A DNA stretch of 64,000 nucleotides, taken from assembly GCF_016086655.4 (NCBI RefSeq), contig NC_052134.2, positions 5,766,001 to 5,830,000 on the forward strand. The letters run 5' to 3'. The position numbers were made by a program, and so were the translations under genes. The notes under the pieces are model-generated. The model saw nothing but the letters and a program-made list of their open reading frames with translations. It was not told the origin of the DNA and searched no databases. Source of the stretch: Lepeophtheirus salmonis. Its lineage: Eukaryota; Arthropoda; Copepoda; Siphonostomatoida; Caligidae. Position 1 is the first letter of the stretch; each line of letters begins with the position of its first letter. Below, in pieces: positions 37,273 through 48,588 of this stretch.

Positions 37273-37557
37273 ATGAGTACATTTCTAAACTCAGGAAAAA
37301 GCAAAAGGCGAGATGGATATAGGACCATAATAATTAGGAATAAGAAGCTTATTCAAAAACTCTTGGCTGAGAAGGGAAGCTTTCATAGAATTGGAGTTGC
37401 ATAAGAGACAGCAAAAAAAAAATCTATGGATACAAAATCAATCATAAGTGAAGAAATATCGTATTTGAATGAGGAAAATAGCAAAAAATATGAAACTAAA
37501 ATTGATACTAAGGTTGAGAGGGAGCTGAACCTTAGTATCAATGAATTTGGTAGTTAG
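37273..37557 (+). pseudogene. Unassigned lysine/glutamate-rich coding relic
   Basis: A frame of 94 codons with one internal stop. It starts at an ATG (MSTFLNSGKSKRRDGYRTII), then NKKLIQKLLAEKGSFHRIGV-stop, then SIISEEISYLNEENSKKYE. The charged, coiled-coil-like composition would suit a LINE ORF1 protein, but I cannot assign it. A further protein-like stretch (IIDLLTSITGAENNHIM) lies near 37630-37680 in another frame, and a C7A21 tract follows at 37951. Confidence 0.3.
37501..37542. repeat. Hairpin, 15-bp perfect arms
   Basis: ATTGATACTAAGGTT (37501-37515) and its exact reverse complement (37528-37542), with a 12-nt loop. It lies inside the charged coding relic. Confidence 0.85.
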
Positions 37558-37950
37558 ATATGAGAAATAAAGTTTTCAAACAAAAAAATGATGAAAATGT
37601 ATCTACTAATATCAATACGCCATAAAAGTTATTATAGATTTATTAACATCGATAACTGGAGCAGAAAATAATCATATCATGTGTATTGTTAAATTAGATA
37701 TAAAGTTTGGATTTTTGGATGTTGGTAAATTATAGATGTTAGTCTAAGGATCCGAGTCGGTAATAAATATGTAAATTCGAAGGAATGTATGTGATTCATG
37801 ATAATATGATATTAAAAGATACTTTTTTGAAGAGTCGAAAAACGGGAGTAATTATATTATGGAAAAGGAAGTTACAACTGTTTTTAGTAATAATATAAAA
37901 TAAAAGCAAAAGAAAGCAGACAAGGATCACTCATCGAACCACCCAGGAGT

Positions 37951-37978
37951 CCCCCCCAAAAAAAAAAAAAAAAAAAAA
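37951..37978 (+). repeat. C7A21 homopolymer tract
   Basis: Seven C followed by twenty-one A. It may be the poly(A) tail of a retroposed sequence lying to its left. Confidence 0.8.
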
Positions 37979-37979
37979 G

Positions 37980-38335
37980 AACAACAACGTAGTAATATAT
38001 ACAACTTTTATAATTCACAAATATTATTATCATAATTTTTTTTCCACACCAATATGACTGTTCAATGATTATTGGAGAATAATACAACATATAAAATCAA
38101 TAATGTACCAACATAAAATGATTAAATTCCGTTAAAACAAATAAAAACAACACTAAGTATAATAAAATATTTGAAAATACAATTCATATACTCGAGGTTT
38201 TATGGATTTCTAGAAATATTCCGAAAAATTAATAATTAAAAATAATCTTATTTATAAACAATATCAAACTTGTAACTAATAAACAAACGCCGTATGTATC
38301 TCATAACTTTTCCATCCTAAGAATTTCTCTAAAAT
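37980..38335. other. A+T-rich intergenic stretch
   Basis: Nothing recognised. Confidence 0.5.
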
Positions 38336-38339
38336 TAAA

Positions 38340-38790
38340 TTCTCCCACCGCTACTTGGGCAACTTTTCTTAAGATATGGCATCTTTGGGATACCTTATTC
38401 TCCACCATTTTCTGAAACTTCACCACTGCTTTGGACACTATCCTCAGAGCCACATTTTGGCAGTCGGGCAAAAAGTAGTTCGTGTTGCGTTGGTGTTCTC
38501 CGAATATTTTCGAGAATACCCTCCGCCAGGACTGCCACAGCCTTTTCTATTCTTTTGCACTCCCTGAAGTCGTGCTCTAATGTCTGCGTCTCATTACAGT
38601 GTCAACAGCGGCTCCGCTCATCGTGAAATACTCTCCGCGTGAAGAAGAGACCGGATGCTATTCTGTAGTTCGTATACCTTTGTTTCGCTGTTAGTATAGG
38701 GTCCCATATTGTCTTAACATAATCTTTTGTCTTTTCAAATATATTATTAGATTTAGCAAATTTTACTCTTCGACCAAATATTCTTTTGAA
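38340..38790 (-). pseudogene. LINE 3' fragment with zinc-finger tail
   Basis: Minus-strand C-terminal end of a LINE ORF2. It reads KSNNIFEKTKDYVKTIWDPI (about 38755-38700), YRIASGLFFTRRVFHDERSR (about 38680), then a C-x-HCNETQTLEHDFREC finger (about 38620-38565) and RIEKAVAVLAEGILENIR (about 38560-38500). The first cysteine pair is interrupted by a stop. RT and endonuclease are absent. The finger type resembles that of LINE A and LINE C but the sequence is a separate family. It abuts the 3' end of Gypsy A. Confidence 0.65.
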
Positions 38791-38844
38791 CCTTGGAACT
38801 TGATCTTGAGCATATATGTCAGATTCGTTTTTTTGTCATTTTGT

Positions 38845-40440
38845 TATATTATTAGTTTTGGGGAGGAATTTTTGAATATAGATGAAATTGGAGAATATTT
38901 AGCTGGTGTAAGTCTTTCTATAGACACGACGTCTTGTTTAACAGATAAATTTTCTATCTTAAAAGTATAACTAATTCTGGTTAAAACTTTTGCTGGACCG
39001 ATGGCTTCCAATGGACCTTTTACACGATCCACACTTATTAAGCTGATACAATATATTTTGGAAGATATGATTATTTTGATGAATGATTTGTACCACATGA
39101 AATAATTCCATAATCCAAATGATTAAAATACACTTTTAAATTTGTTATATATTTATGGTCCACAATATTAGGTTCACTTTTTTTTGTAACAAAGTGCAAC
39201 TTTCCAGTTTCCAGTCCATGACGACGAGAAGAAGGATTTGAGATTTTGCAAATAAATTTCATGTCATCTAAAAAATTTATCTTTTTAAATTGACGTTGAA
39301 ATTCACCTTTATACTTTATAAATTATTCTTCCTCCAATAAGACCATAGTTTGAGTATTTGAAATTCTAGGTAAATCAATAGATACAGGAACTTGTTCCAC
39401 ACTTGCAATTCAACGTGATAAATAATCAACGACTATATTCTGTTTACCTCTTATATATTGAATGTCCTAGACAAATTCGGTAATTAATGATCAATTACGT
39501 TGTTGGCAATCTTTCTTGGCTAATTTATGGCTTTTAATTGTTGATTCAAGAGGAATATGGTCAGTAAAATTTTCCCCATTTTGACCTCAATCAAATACAT
39601 GAAATGTAAAACATATAAATAGCCACCTATTAACTCGCAATCGAATGGTGAATATTTAGCTTGAGATTGACTTATCTTCTTAAAGAAAAATCCAATGAGA
39701 GATTGCTTATCATTTAAATTTGATGAACAACTGCTCCCCATGATTTGAAGCGCCTGTAATTATATCTAACATAAACTGCGCTTTAGGTTTAGAAAAATGT
39801 AAACAATAAATATGATCCGAGGTGTTTTTCATATTTTTAAACAATGTTATTTCTTTCTGAGTTCAAACTAAATCTTTTATAATATCTGATAGATTGATGA
39901 ATTCCTTTAAAGATAAAACCAGATTAGCAAAATTGGGATAAGATGCCCACAAAATCCAATTATTCCAAAGAATGACCTTAATTCTGGAGGGGATACTGGT
40001 TTTAGAAATGCGTTGATAACCGATAGATGGTATAATTCCATGTGGTGTTACTGAGACTCCAAGAAAATCAATATTTTCTTTTAAAAATTTATATTTATCT
40101 TCTGAAAAACCCATTTTAAATTGATTTAAAGTTTTGAAAACAGTTCCTACATATTTTAAATGCTGTTCTTTAGTTGTACTAAATATCAAAAATCATCTAA
40201 ATAAGTGAATGTATATGCAAATTCGCATAAATTTTTGTTCATAAATCTTTGAAATAAATTGTAGTAACCCAAGATTCGATCTGGACATAATAATTTGGAC
40301 TCAGAGTTTTGATTGTATACACAAAATAGTTTGGAGTTTGATCCAAGAGTTATAAAAGTATAATGCTGCATTCGTACAAAAGCCGATACTGGAGAATGTC
40401 TTCCTCTAACACTCAAACGCAAGTGATAAATCTATCTTTT
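38845..40440 (-). pseudogene. Gypsy A: Ty3/Gypsy pol relic (RT, RNase H, integrase end)
   Basis: Minus-strand pol of an LTR retrotransposon. RT: SVRGRHSPVSAFV and FQRFMNKNLCEFAY, then TFTYLDDF (catalytic box, about 40190), followed in a shifted frame by STTKEQHLKYV and NIDFLGVSVTPHGIIPS (about 40100-40010). RNase H: SLIGFFFKKISQSQAKYSPF, then DCELIGGYL (about 39705-39625). Connection: IQYIRGKQNIVVDYLSR (about 39460-39410). Integrase C-terminal end: VDRVKGPLEAIGPAK and QDVVSIERLTPA (about 39030-38900). The zinc-binding domain and catalytic core of integrase are not present between 39400 and 39050. No gag, protease or LTRs could be found. The YLDD box is intact but the frame is broken. Confidence 0.8.
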
Positions 40441-40725
40441 TCTCAAAGTTATAATCCAGAAGAAGATTTTTACGAGATATCGTTTGGAACTGTCTAGGAA
40501 ACGAATTTAATTTCGTTTAAAAATGGATTACGTCGTCGCATTCGTAATGGTGGTTTAGAGACAGAGCTCGTTGCTAAAGGAGAAAAGGAGATACATATTG
40601 AGGATTTGGAGTTTGATAAAAAAGAGACTCGTACAGTTCCCTCTTCTTTAGGTGAGAGCTCAGTGTTCTTGCCAAGATCCCAGCCAACTGATATACGAAA
40701 TGGACGGAAAGAGTCGATCTGCTGA
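40435..40725 (+). CDS. Unassigned coding-like segment opposite Gypsy A
   Basis: A plus-strand frame open for 97 codons except one stop near 40496. It reads SFSQSYNPEEDFYEISFGTV, stop, SFKNGLRRRIRNGGLETELV, then HIEDLEFDKKETRTVPSSLG and SVFLPRSQPTDIRNGRK. Composition is protein-like and G+C is above the surroundings. The minus-strand reading is serine-rich and less plausible. I do not recognise the family. It starts where Gypsy A homology ends. It could be an exon piece or part of another retroelement. No ATG start. Confidence 0.3.
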
Positions 40726-41284
40726 GCGACGTGCCATGAATTATACGAAAAAACCCATGAAAAGTTGCCACTATTACACAAACAATTTTTTTAAGTTGAG
40801 TTATTTATTTTTCACTTTTTTTAATGAAGGATTTCAAAGTTTAAGAGATAGAACCATTTGAAGGAGACATTGTGGTACAAGAGGAAGAAAAAAAAAACTA
40901 GAAGGATGCTATAATCAGATCATCATTTTTTAATAGACTTAGTATTTCATTCTATTGATATTGATAAATCCAAATTTAGACTTATTGTTAGCTAAGTCAT
41001 CTATCTATATATTTTTTAATCTTATTCGAGTAGTATTTGATCAATTAATATGTAGTACAATTAAGACCATATTGATTCCCCAGGTTTAATTCTGAATAAT
41101 GTTGATCTGGAGGGAGTGAATAAATGATCTCATTGACTATCTCTGTATGGGAAAAGAAAAAAGAAGAAACATTATATATAAGGAGAAAATTTTATTGCAC
41201 AATTCGACCACCAACTCCTTGAAGGCATTGTTAAGCCTTGTTAACAATTCTTATTGTTAACAATACAACTCTCGGTATGCTCGA

Positions 41285-41530
41285 AAATCATAAAATTCTA
41301 AGACAAAAAGAGAAAACTACCCGATTTATATTCAAGAAATTGTGGAAAAAGGGTCTACTCACTTTGCACCTGAATCATTAACAAAATCCCTTACTCCTGG
41401 TGAGAGACTTATAAGGCAACATTTAATATAACAAGAGGAAATGATAATAGTGGGTACGACAGTCATGAAAAATTTAATTCAAGACAGAGTTTTTGATAAG
41501 CCGAGTAAGATAAAACAGCAAGTATAAACA
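41285..41530 (+). pseudogene. Unassigned coding relic
   Basis: In two frames it reads GMLENHKILRQKEK, then NYPIYIQEIVEKGSTHFAPE, SLTKSLTPGERLIRQHLI, a stop, and MIIVGTTVMKNLIQDRVF, ending at a stop near 41528. It is protein-like but unrecognised. It lies 430 bp upstream of LINE D on the same strand, so it might belong to that element's first frame, but nothing proves this. Confidence 0.3.
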
Positions 41531-41954
41531 GCAAGTTTGTCTGCCACTATAAAAGTCTTGAACAAAATGAACTAATACCGAATATATCACAAAAAACTAA
41601 TTCTAAAGTAAGTGGAAAGCTGAACCATATTGTGAATAAAGTTGTTGATATAGTCATTAAGCAATAAGAAAACAAAAAAGGAAAGGAAAATTTTGAAAAT
41701 GACTTTCGTAATGGGGAAAAAGTTGGCTGTTGTAATGAAACAAATATCCTTAAAAACTTAAGTCGTTTAAATTCAATGTTGAATGGGTACTATACCATGT
41801 AGATATGCGACACATCGTTTTCCTTTATTGTATTCACTAACCTTTCATTCAAAAGAAAGAAAAAAAAGCCCATAATCAACTGTTGATTCGCTAATTTTTC
41901 GAAACTAGGGAACTAATAATAATATTAATTATATTTATTTCTACCAACAAGTAG

Positions 41955-43495
41955 ACCATACCTCTCAAAACTTTATTTATCTGAGCATTTAATGCCTAAG
42001 CCATGAAATAAACTTGTGTGAAAGTATTAGAGGTGTAGGAATTGGAAATAATGAGAATAAGGTCGAAGTTTGTGCAGACGACATGACAACCATGTACTCC
42101 ACAACAGTGGAGAAAATTAAACAATCTATTATAAGTACACAACAAATTCTTGAACAATTTTCTATGGTCTCAGAATTGTCAGTTTTCTTTCAAAAGACAA
42201 AAATTGTGTCTAGCTGTGGAGTAAGGCTTAGTAGTAAGAACTTTAAAATAGCTTCAGCTCTTAAAATATTGGATAGTTTGGTGCCATTGGACGAGAGTGA
42301 CACAATTAAAAACCAATGGGAAATTGAACACAGAATAATAAGTGGAAGATCTAGATATGCAACTCTATTTAGAAGAAATATCCCCACTAGAATCTATGGA
42401 ACATACTTATTTTACCAAAAGTTATCCATCTTTTGAAGGCCACTCACTTCTCAATTTTTTTATAGAAGAATCAAACAAGTTTGTAGTTGTTTTTTGTATC
42501 TCTGTACCATCCCGGATAATTACATGGAAGTGAACAACATCTCCCAAAAAGCAAAATGGATTGGGATTGTTCGTCTTCAAAGACTTTTGGAAGGTCATGA
42601 CATATTTTTGGTTCAAGAAATTAATGGATAAGGACTCGGTGTGGGATAGGATTTTTCATGAAAAACTTGTTTCCCATAAAACAAATTCAAAGGAGTATTT
42701 GAATTTTAAAGGGACACAAGTCCCTTTTGGAAGACAAACTAAAAGGTAAACTGGGAGATGAAATGAAGACCCTAATAGAATGACAAGAACCTAATGTAAG
42801 GCCTACGTGCCTAGATAAAACAGCAATTAAGAACAAAATGAATGTTTTGGGGAAGTGTTTAGTGACACAACAAATTTTGATTTTAGTGTAAGACTGGAAA
42901 GAGAGAAAGTTTATTATAAGAAAATATAGAAAAAAGAGAGTATGGGTCTTGAAACAGTTACTTTCATTTTTTAAAGAGGATTATAAAATAAAGGTTTCAA
43001 GCGGATGTAGATGCAAAAATCTAGTAAGTCAAAGACATGTAGATCACGGCTTCACATTTATTTAGAAGTCTGGAGAGTGGTTTGATGGATTTATCTCTAT
43101 GCTGGTTCAAGTATAGGGTAATTACCAGCATTCTTTTCTAGCTAGTATCTACGGCAAGCCTCATGAGGAAAGGATTTTTTTTTTTGTGGAAGGAAACTAG
43201 GGACCAGCGAGATTTCAGCAAGATTGAAATATTTTAAGATATTCTAAGATTTCAGCGAGACCGGCAAAATAAAGAACCATTTGATCTTAGTGATATATGG
43301 GAAACATAAAATATTTTTTAGATCAAATACCTTTTGTTATATTTATACAGACCCAGAAAGGAAATTAATTAATTTTAACATTACCAATTTGCTAAATTAC
43401 ATTTTATATCATAAATATATTTCTTTAAATCTACTTTCAAAGAAGAAAATCCCAAATTTTGTTATTATTAAAGCCCTTATATATTTAAAATAATA
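41955..43495 (+). pseudogene. LINE D ORF2 fragment, same lineage as LINE A
   Basis: Plus-strand RT portion. It reads LSHEINLCESIRGVGIGN, then KVEVCADDMTTMYS (catalytic box with C for Y, about 42060-42100), open to 42436 with IPTRIYGTYLFYQKL near 42380-42425. A second block holds WKVMTYFWFKKL and MDKDSVWDRIFHEKLVSHK (about 42590-42680). Later relics are DKTAIKNKMNVLGK (near 42820) and a possible C-terminal end at 43281-43493 (ERKLINFNITNLLNYILYHK). The DDMTTxYS and KDSVW blocks match LINE A at 13.3 and 12.8 kb. Endonuclease and motif A are missing and several frame changes occur. The last 200 bp are less certain. Confidence 0.7.
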
Positions 43496-43499
43496 GTTA

Positions 43500-45035
43500 T
43501 ACAATAGTTTAAGTTAATAAGTTTAGATTTAAGGTTATACAAAAAGGTTAAAGTTCACAAAAATTTCGATTTTTTCTAAATTTTTATTTAACCGTTTGTA
43601 CAAGGGTATACCATATTCAGGGTGACATGAAAATTTCAATCTTCAGTTGTAATTTAATAAAAAAGTTATGTTTATGAAGGTTCAATCCTCAAAAGGTGTT
43701 ATTTTACCTATATAGCCCTTTGAAAATGAATTTATTTACGACATTCTCTATTTGTAAAGTATTCAGAAGTTTCAATTTAAACTTATTCTCCTGAATTTCA
43801 AATGATTTATTAAAATTTCTTTTCTCATGGGAATATAATTAATATTTTTCCTTTTGAAGAAAAAACAATTGTAGCCAAACTAAGTACTTGGGATACTCCA
43901 ACGCTCAGAAACCCTATACTGACCTCTAAATCGAATTAAATAAGTAGCAGTCCTAAATTTTATTGCAAGTAGTTAAATAAAAACAAATTACTGCCCAAAT
44001 CCAAAGTGCACATAGTTTATAAGCGAAAATGTTTATGAAGTAAGAAAAGAAATAAAAATAAATTTTGTAGAAATATATTTCAATATTGTTAAATGCTCTC
44101 AAACTTCCTTGCAAATACCAAAACGAGTATTTTTAATATTCATAAAGTATATTTTTGGATTGATGTAGCTATATATATTTATATTGATTTCCCAGGTGAC
44201 ATCCAAATTAATTATGAATGATGATTTACAAGGTATTTATGGTGTCAAAAACTCCATTTTATAGAACAATATAATTTATTATAACTTATTTTACCGTATT
44301 ATTAATTTTAAACGAACTCATATTTATCAATTGAAGTAAAACGCTCAATGATAATAATTTCATATAATATAACAATTCCGGGATGATTCAAAATGATTTA
44401 TTGGTTCCAGTTGATTTATATTCAACTTTCAATGTCCAGTACAAAAATAATTATATCAAACAAAATTTGTCATTTCATTATAGTTTCAACTTCGTATGAC
44501 AATCACTATCAAGTACCTTTGAAATAATATTTAATGATACTCAACTTTCTTCGTCTAGAAATCATTTAAATCATTTCTGAGCTAATTTTGGTTACTTATA
44601 ATTAATTTTCTGATCATAACAAAATTTTAAAATCCAAAGATGGTAGGATGGGCAGGAAAAATATAAAATATATCAAGGATTTATTGTTTTCAAATCAAAA
44701 TAATGTTCCTTCATTTTAAGTACTCATTTATTGTATCAAAGATTTGTGGATGTTGCTAATCTTAGGAAACATTATATTAAATGGACATCTAATAATACAT
44801 GTCACAATTCAATGAATTGAGAGAAAATGGACTCCCTCCAATAACATTGCAAGCCAAACTTTTAAGGTCAAGCTTATTTTTTGAGTCAAATGAACAAATA
44901 TAATGTTTCACCCTACACTACAATACACCCAAACTAAATTATGTTCTAATTTATTTGCATTAATCCAATGATTTATAGCACAAATTGGGACTAAAATATT
45001 GAAGTTATTATATTATTTGAAAAGAAATGAGAGGT
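43500..45035. other. A+T-rich intergenic stretch
   Basis: Nothing recognised. Confidence 0.5.
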
Positions 45036-45039
45036 AATA

Positions 45040-45190
45040 CACCTCATAGCCCCGCTGGGGGTGCAACCTGTAGTCTAAATAACATATCGATTAATATAAT
45101 GTATAACATTTACGAGTATCACCGATGGTTGAAAATCAAAAAATATTTGCTCTAGAGTTCTTCGAATCTGCCCTCGCATTCGAAAAGTGG
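45040..45190 (+). repeat. Possible third SINE-like copy
   Basis: ATAGCCCCGCTGGGGGTGC near 45048 resembles the A-box region of the 10.5 kb copy, and GTTCTTCGAATCTGCCCTCGC near 45160 resembles its B-box region. The middle does not align well. Confidence 0.25.
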
Positions 45191-45199
45191 TACTAAAAC

Positions 45200-47050
45200 T
45201 TAATTTGATTTTAAAGGTCCCTCTTAACATTTAGGAGATAGTTTTATGACCTTTTTTTAAATCAGTGCTGAACTATTTTAGGATCTTGTTTTGATGTTAT
45301 CAATTCTTATTGTTATATGTGTCATTTTAATATATAAAATTTAAACCAGTGTTAGCAGTATATGTAACACAGGTTTCCTTATTAAATTTGAGTTTATGTG
45401 GCTTCAGGAGGATGTGGTTATCACATCGATGTACACTTCAGAAGTAAAACAATAATTAAAAACACTGTCACTGTTTTTTATAACCTATTTTATGAAATAA
45501 TCCGTTGAATATGTCAATATATGCTGTTTGCAATAATTTAGTACAGTTTTACCACTGATTTATTAGTATATTTTATACTTGGATCCAACAATCGACATGA
45601 CACTGATGTCCCATACATTCATTGATTCGTCATGGGAATATTTTCATGATATTTTATTAAATTATTAGAAAGAGTAAATGTGGATCTTTAAAATTTATTA
45701 AAACTTTTATCATAGATCTTAATGTTCTAGCTATTTAAGTCTCCAAACTTTCCCATTTTTGGGAATTCGATAAAATAATATCCTACCTATCATATGCTTT
45801 TCATATGTGGCTAATTTGATTTTTTTATTGCTAATTTAATATTGTCTAGTCTAAGCAGTAACTGTTAAAAATGTTCCTATACTTTAATGAAAAATGCTAA
45901 AGTTACGGTAGTATAAATTTCTTGGGACACTAATGTCCCTCTGGGTCTGGGTAATATTTTTTTATTTTTCAGATTTAAAAATTTGTTCAAGATTAGACAC
46001 GTATCTTTATTTTTATTTTATTAGAGTATTTATATTAAAATATTCTTTATTGGTGGACAGATTTACAATTAAAACATGTAGGTAAAATATATTTTATGTA
46101 ACTTTATTATTGAATGTAGAGTTGTTCATAAATTAGGTAATGGAAAGAAGACACAGAACAAAATATTTTAACCTCTTTTAGCTGAAATATTTTTCACCAA
46201 ATTTATAACCTTTTAGAAGAAGTCGACAGTGCTGATAAAGAAGAAATTGACAATTTATTTAATGACTCTCATAATTAATCAATAGCTGATGAAGTGTTAT
46301 CATAGAAACGAATATATAAGATGCTTTATTTACTCTTGAATCCAATATTATCTCCGTTATATACATAAGATACTTAGAATTTGTCACTTTGATGATAATC
46401 TCAAAGATAATCAGAGTGACTAAACTTGTAAAGTAAAACAACTGATAGTCTATCTAAACGAATGGTTCTCAAAATTTTTGCCCAACAATTGTAAAGCTCA
46501 ACGACAGAGGCATGATAAGTCGATCTCATGGATCAAAGAGCTGATTCATACCACCTAGATTGCAAGTAATCAACATGTTTTTATTGGAAAATCTTCTTTG
46601 ATTTTCTTGATATAGTATATGCAAATAACAATATCATCTATAACATAAAATATCCAAATAAATATCGGTTATTGACTACAAAGTTGTAATTGACACGTGT
46701 CTGATTAAATATTATGAAAGGCGTCAAAGGGCAACCCAATCGTCTCGACCAATAAATAAAAAAAATGTAACTCTTATAATAGCAATCATATTGGATATTT
46801 ACCAGAGTTTGAACAAAAAAGAAAAGGATGACCCTACTCTACAGGCAAAAATATAGAAAATCAAACATTGGCCAATAGTATGGCTTTATATCTTACTTTA
46901 TGCTTCTGCAGAAATAGGAGTTGCTTCGTTATGTTTCACGATTTAAATCAATAATTATATCAATCAATTTCCATGTAGAACTATTGCTTGTTCGAATTAT
47001 AAATATAAAAGAAATCAAAAAAATTAATAAATTAATAAAAGAAGAAGAAG
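45200..47050. other. A+T-rich intergenic stretch
   Basis: No gene recognised. The frame at 46921-47181 only becomes meaningful where the mariner fragment starts. Confidence 0.5.
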
Positions 47051-47054
47051 GTGA

Positions 47055-47477
47055 ATCGGTCTACGCCCATACTGCTAACATTGTACAAGTGTGGATAGAT
47101 AGCAACATGAACTTATGGTCTAAGAACCTTTGGCCCCCTCAGAGCCCAGATCTGAGTCTACTGGATTACTCCATTTGGTGACAAATTGAGAAGGAGGCCT
47201 GCAAAGTCCGCAACACAAGTATTGATACCCTAAATACTTCCGTTAACCAACAGTGGAGGATCATGAAAAATGACTACGCTGGCAATTTGTGCTAGGGGTT
47301 CCGGAGGCGGTCAGAGGCTTTCAATGAAGCTGATGGTGGCCACATTCATAACCAATTTGCATTATTATAGTAAAAAATATCTAAAATAAATTTTTCTATG
47401 TAGAACATCATCTTGATCAATTATGAGCATTTTTATGACTATTTAGAGGCAAGTCTTAGTACTTTTTCTACACCCTG
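47055..47477 (+). pseudogene. 5'-truncated copy of the 20.4 kb mariner family
   Basis: Starts in the second-aspartate block (AHTANIVQVWIDSNMNLWSK), continues with WPPQSPDLSLLDYSIW (third aspartate intact), then SIDTLNTSVNQQWRIMKNDY, and ends ADGGHIHN near 47360. A 3' TIR ends at 47477 before TA (47478-47479); its reverse complement begins CAGGGTGTAGAAAAAGTACT. Stops follow SIW and lie within the tail. The spacing of the readable part fits DD36D. The 5' two thirds of the element are missing, which is unusual for a DNA transposon and points to deletion or partial gap repair. Confidence 0.85.
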
Positions 47478-47484
47478 TAAGTAG

Positions 47485-48555
47485 TCTGTATAAACAAATG
47501 TATGTAAAAAACTTTTCGGGGGAGGATTAGCTTAATTGTAAATTACAAAAAAATGAGCGTCTTTGTAGATTGTCTTGGCAAATGAAACTTTTTTCTCGCT
47601 TATCTGTATTTGTTGTACAATGAAATGTATCTTTTAATTGCCTGAGAAGAATATTTATTTCGTTAATACCTATGTGGTAACTTATATTTTATTATATATG
47701 AATATTATTATTGTTATTTACATAATTAAGAAGAGACATGATTAATGTATTGACATATCACTTTATTTTCAAGTATCAAACCTATTGCAGCCTACACATT
47801 TCTTCTTCTTCAAAGTCAACTTTATTCCTTCAATTTCTCTATCTGATACATCTTTTTATTGATTCACACATGGGAATAAATTAAAGCTTTTATGTTGTTA
47901 CTACTATGCTTCCATTTTTTCCTCTGGGTATTTATTTATCACAGAGACTAAAGTATTTTTGAGATATCTTGTGTGTACTATTTTTTCTCCACCTTAGATT
48001 TATAGGATTTTCACTGTAAATTTAAATACACATCCGTAATCACTGTTTTTTTTCAGGTTAAAAGTAATAGGATTGTATGGCATGACATAGCGACCGGCGC
48101 AGTAAAGTTTGAAAATTGCATCCTTTGGGTATACTCCATGCCTTCAAATAATGACTTATTTTTTGAAAATTAAGATATAGATCTTTACAACCAATCCCCC
48201 TCGAAAAAAGTTAGCAAAATAATTTTTCTGTAAATTTGTAGATTTATAGTTTGTGATACACTTCATGCATCTAATTTTATGGGATGTTATTTAAATAGTT
48301 TATAAGTAAGTAGCTAATTCTGGAATTTATTTTGAGGTTTCAAATAAGGTTATAAATATTTATCTTCCCCAACGATAAAGATGAAAAAGGAAAATGGAAA
48401 GTGTTATGATAACAACGATCCAATAATGATGATGACTAATTATTATCTTATTTACACAACTGTATTATATTATCCCATTGACTAATAATCAATACATTAA
48501 ATATACAACATCATGGTATATCCCATATTAATAATAATGATTCTCCTGTCCAATG
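47485..48555. other. A+T-rich intergenic stretch
   Basis: No gene seen. It may hold the eroded 3' end of Gypsy B, but I found no LTR. Confidence 0.4.
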
Positions 48556-48588
48556 CCTAGTGCTGGAGAGAGGAACGTTCTAACCTGT

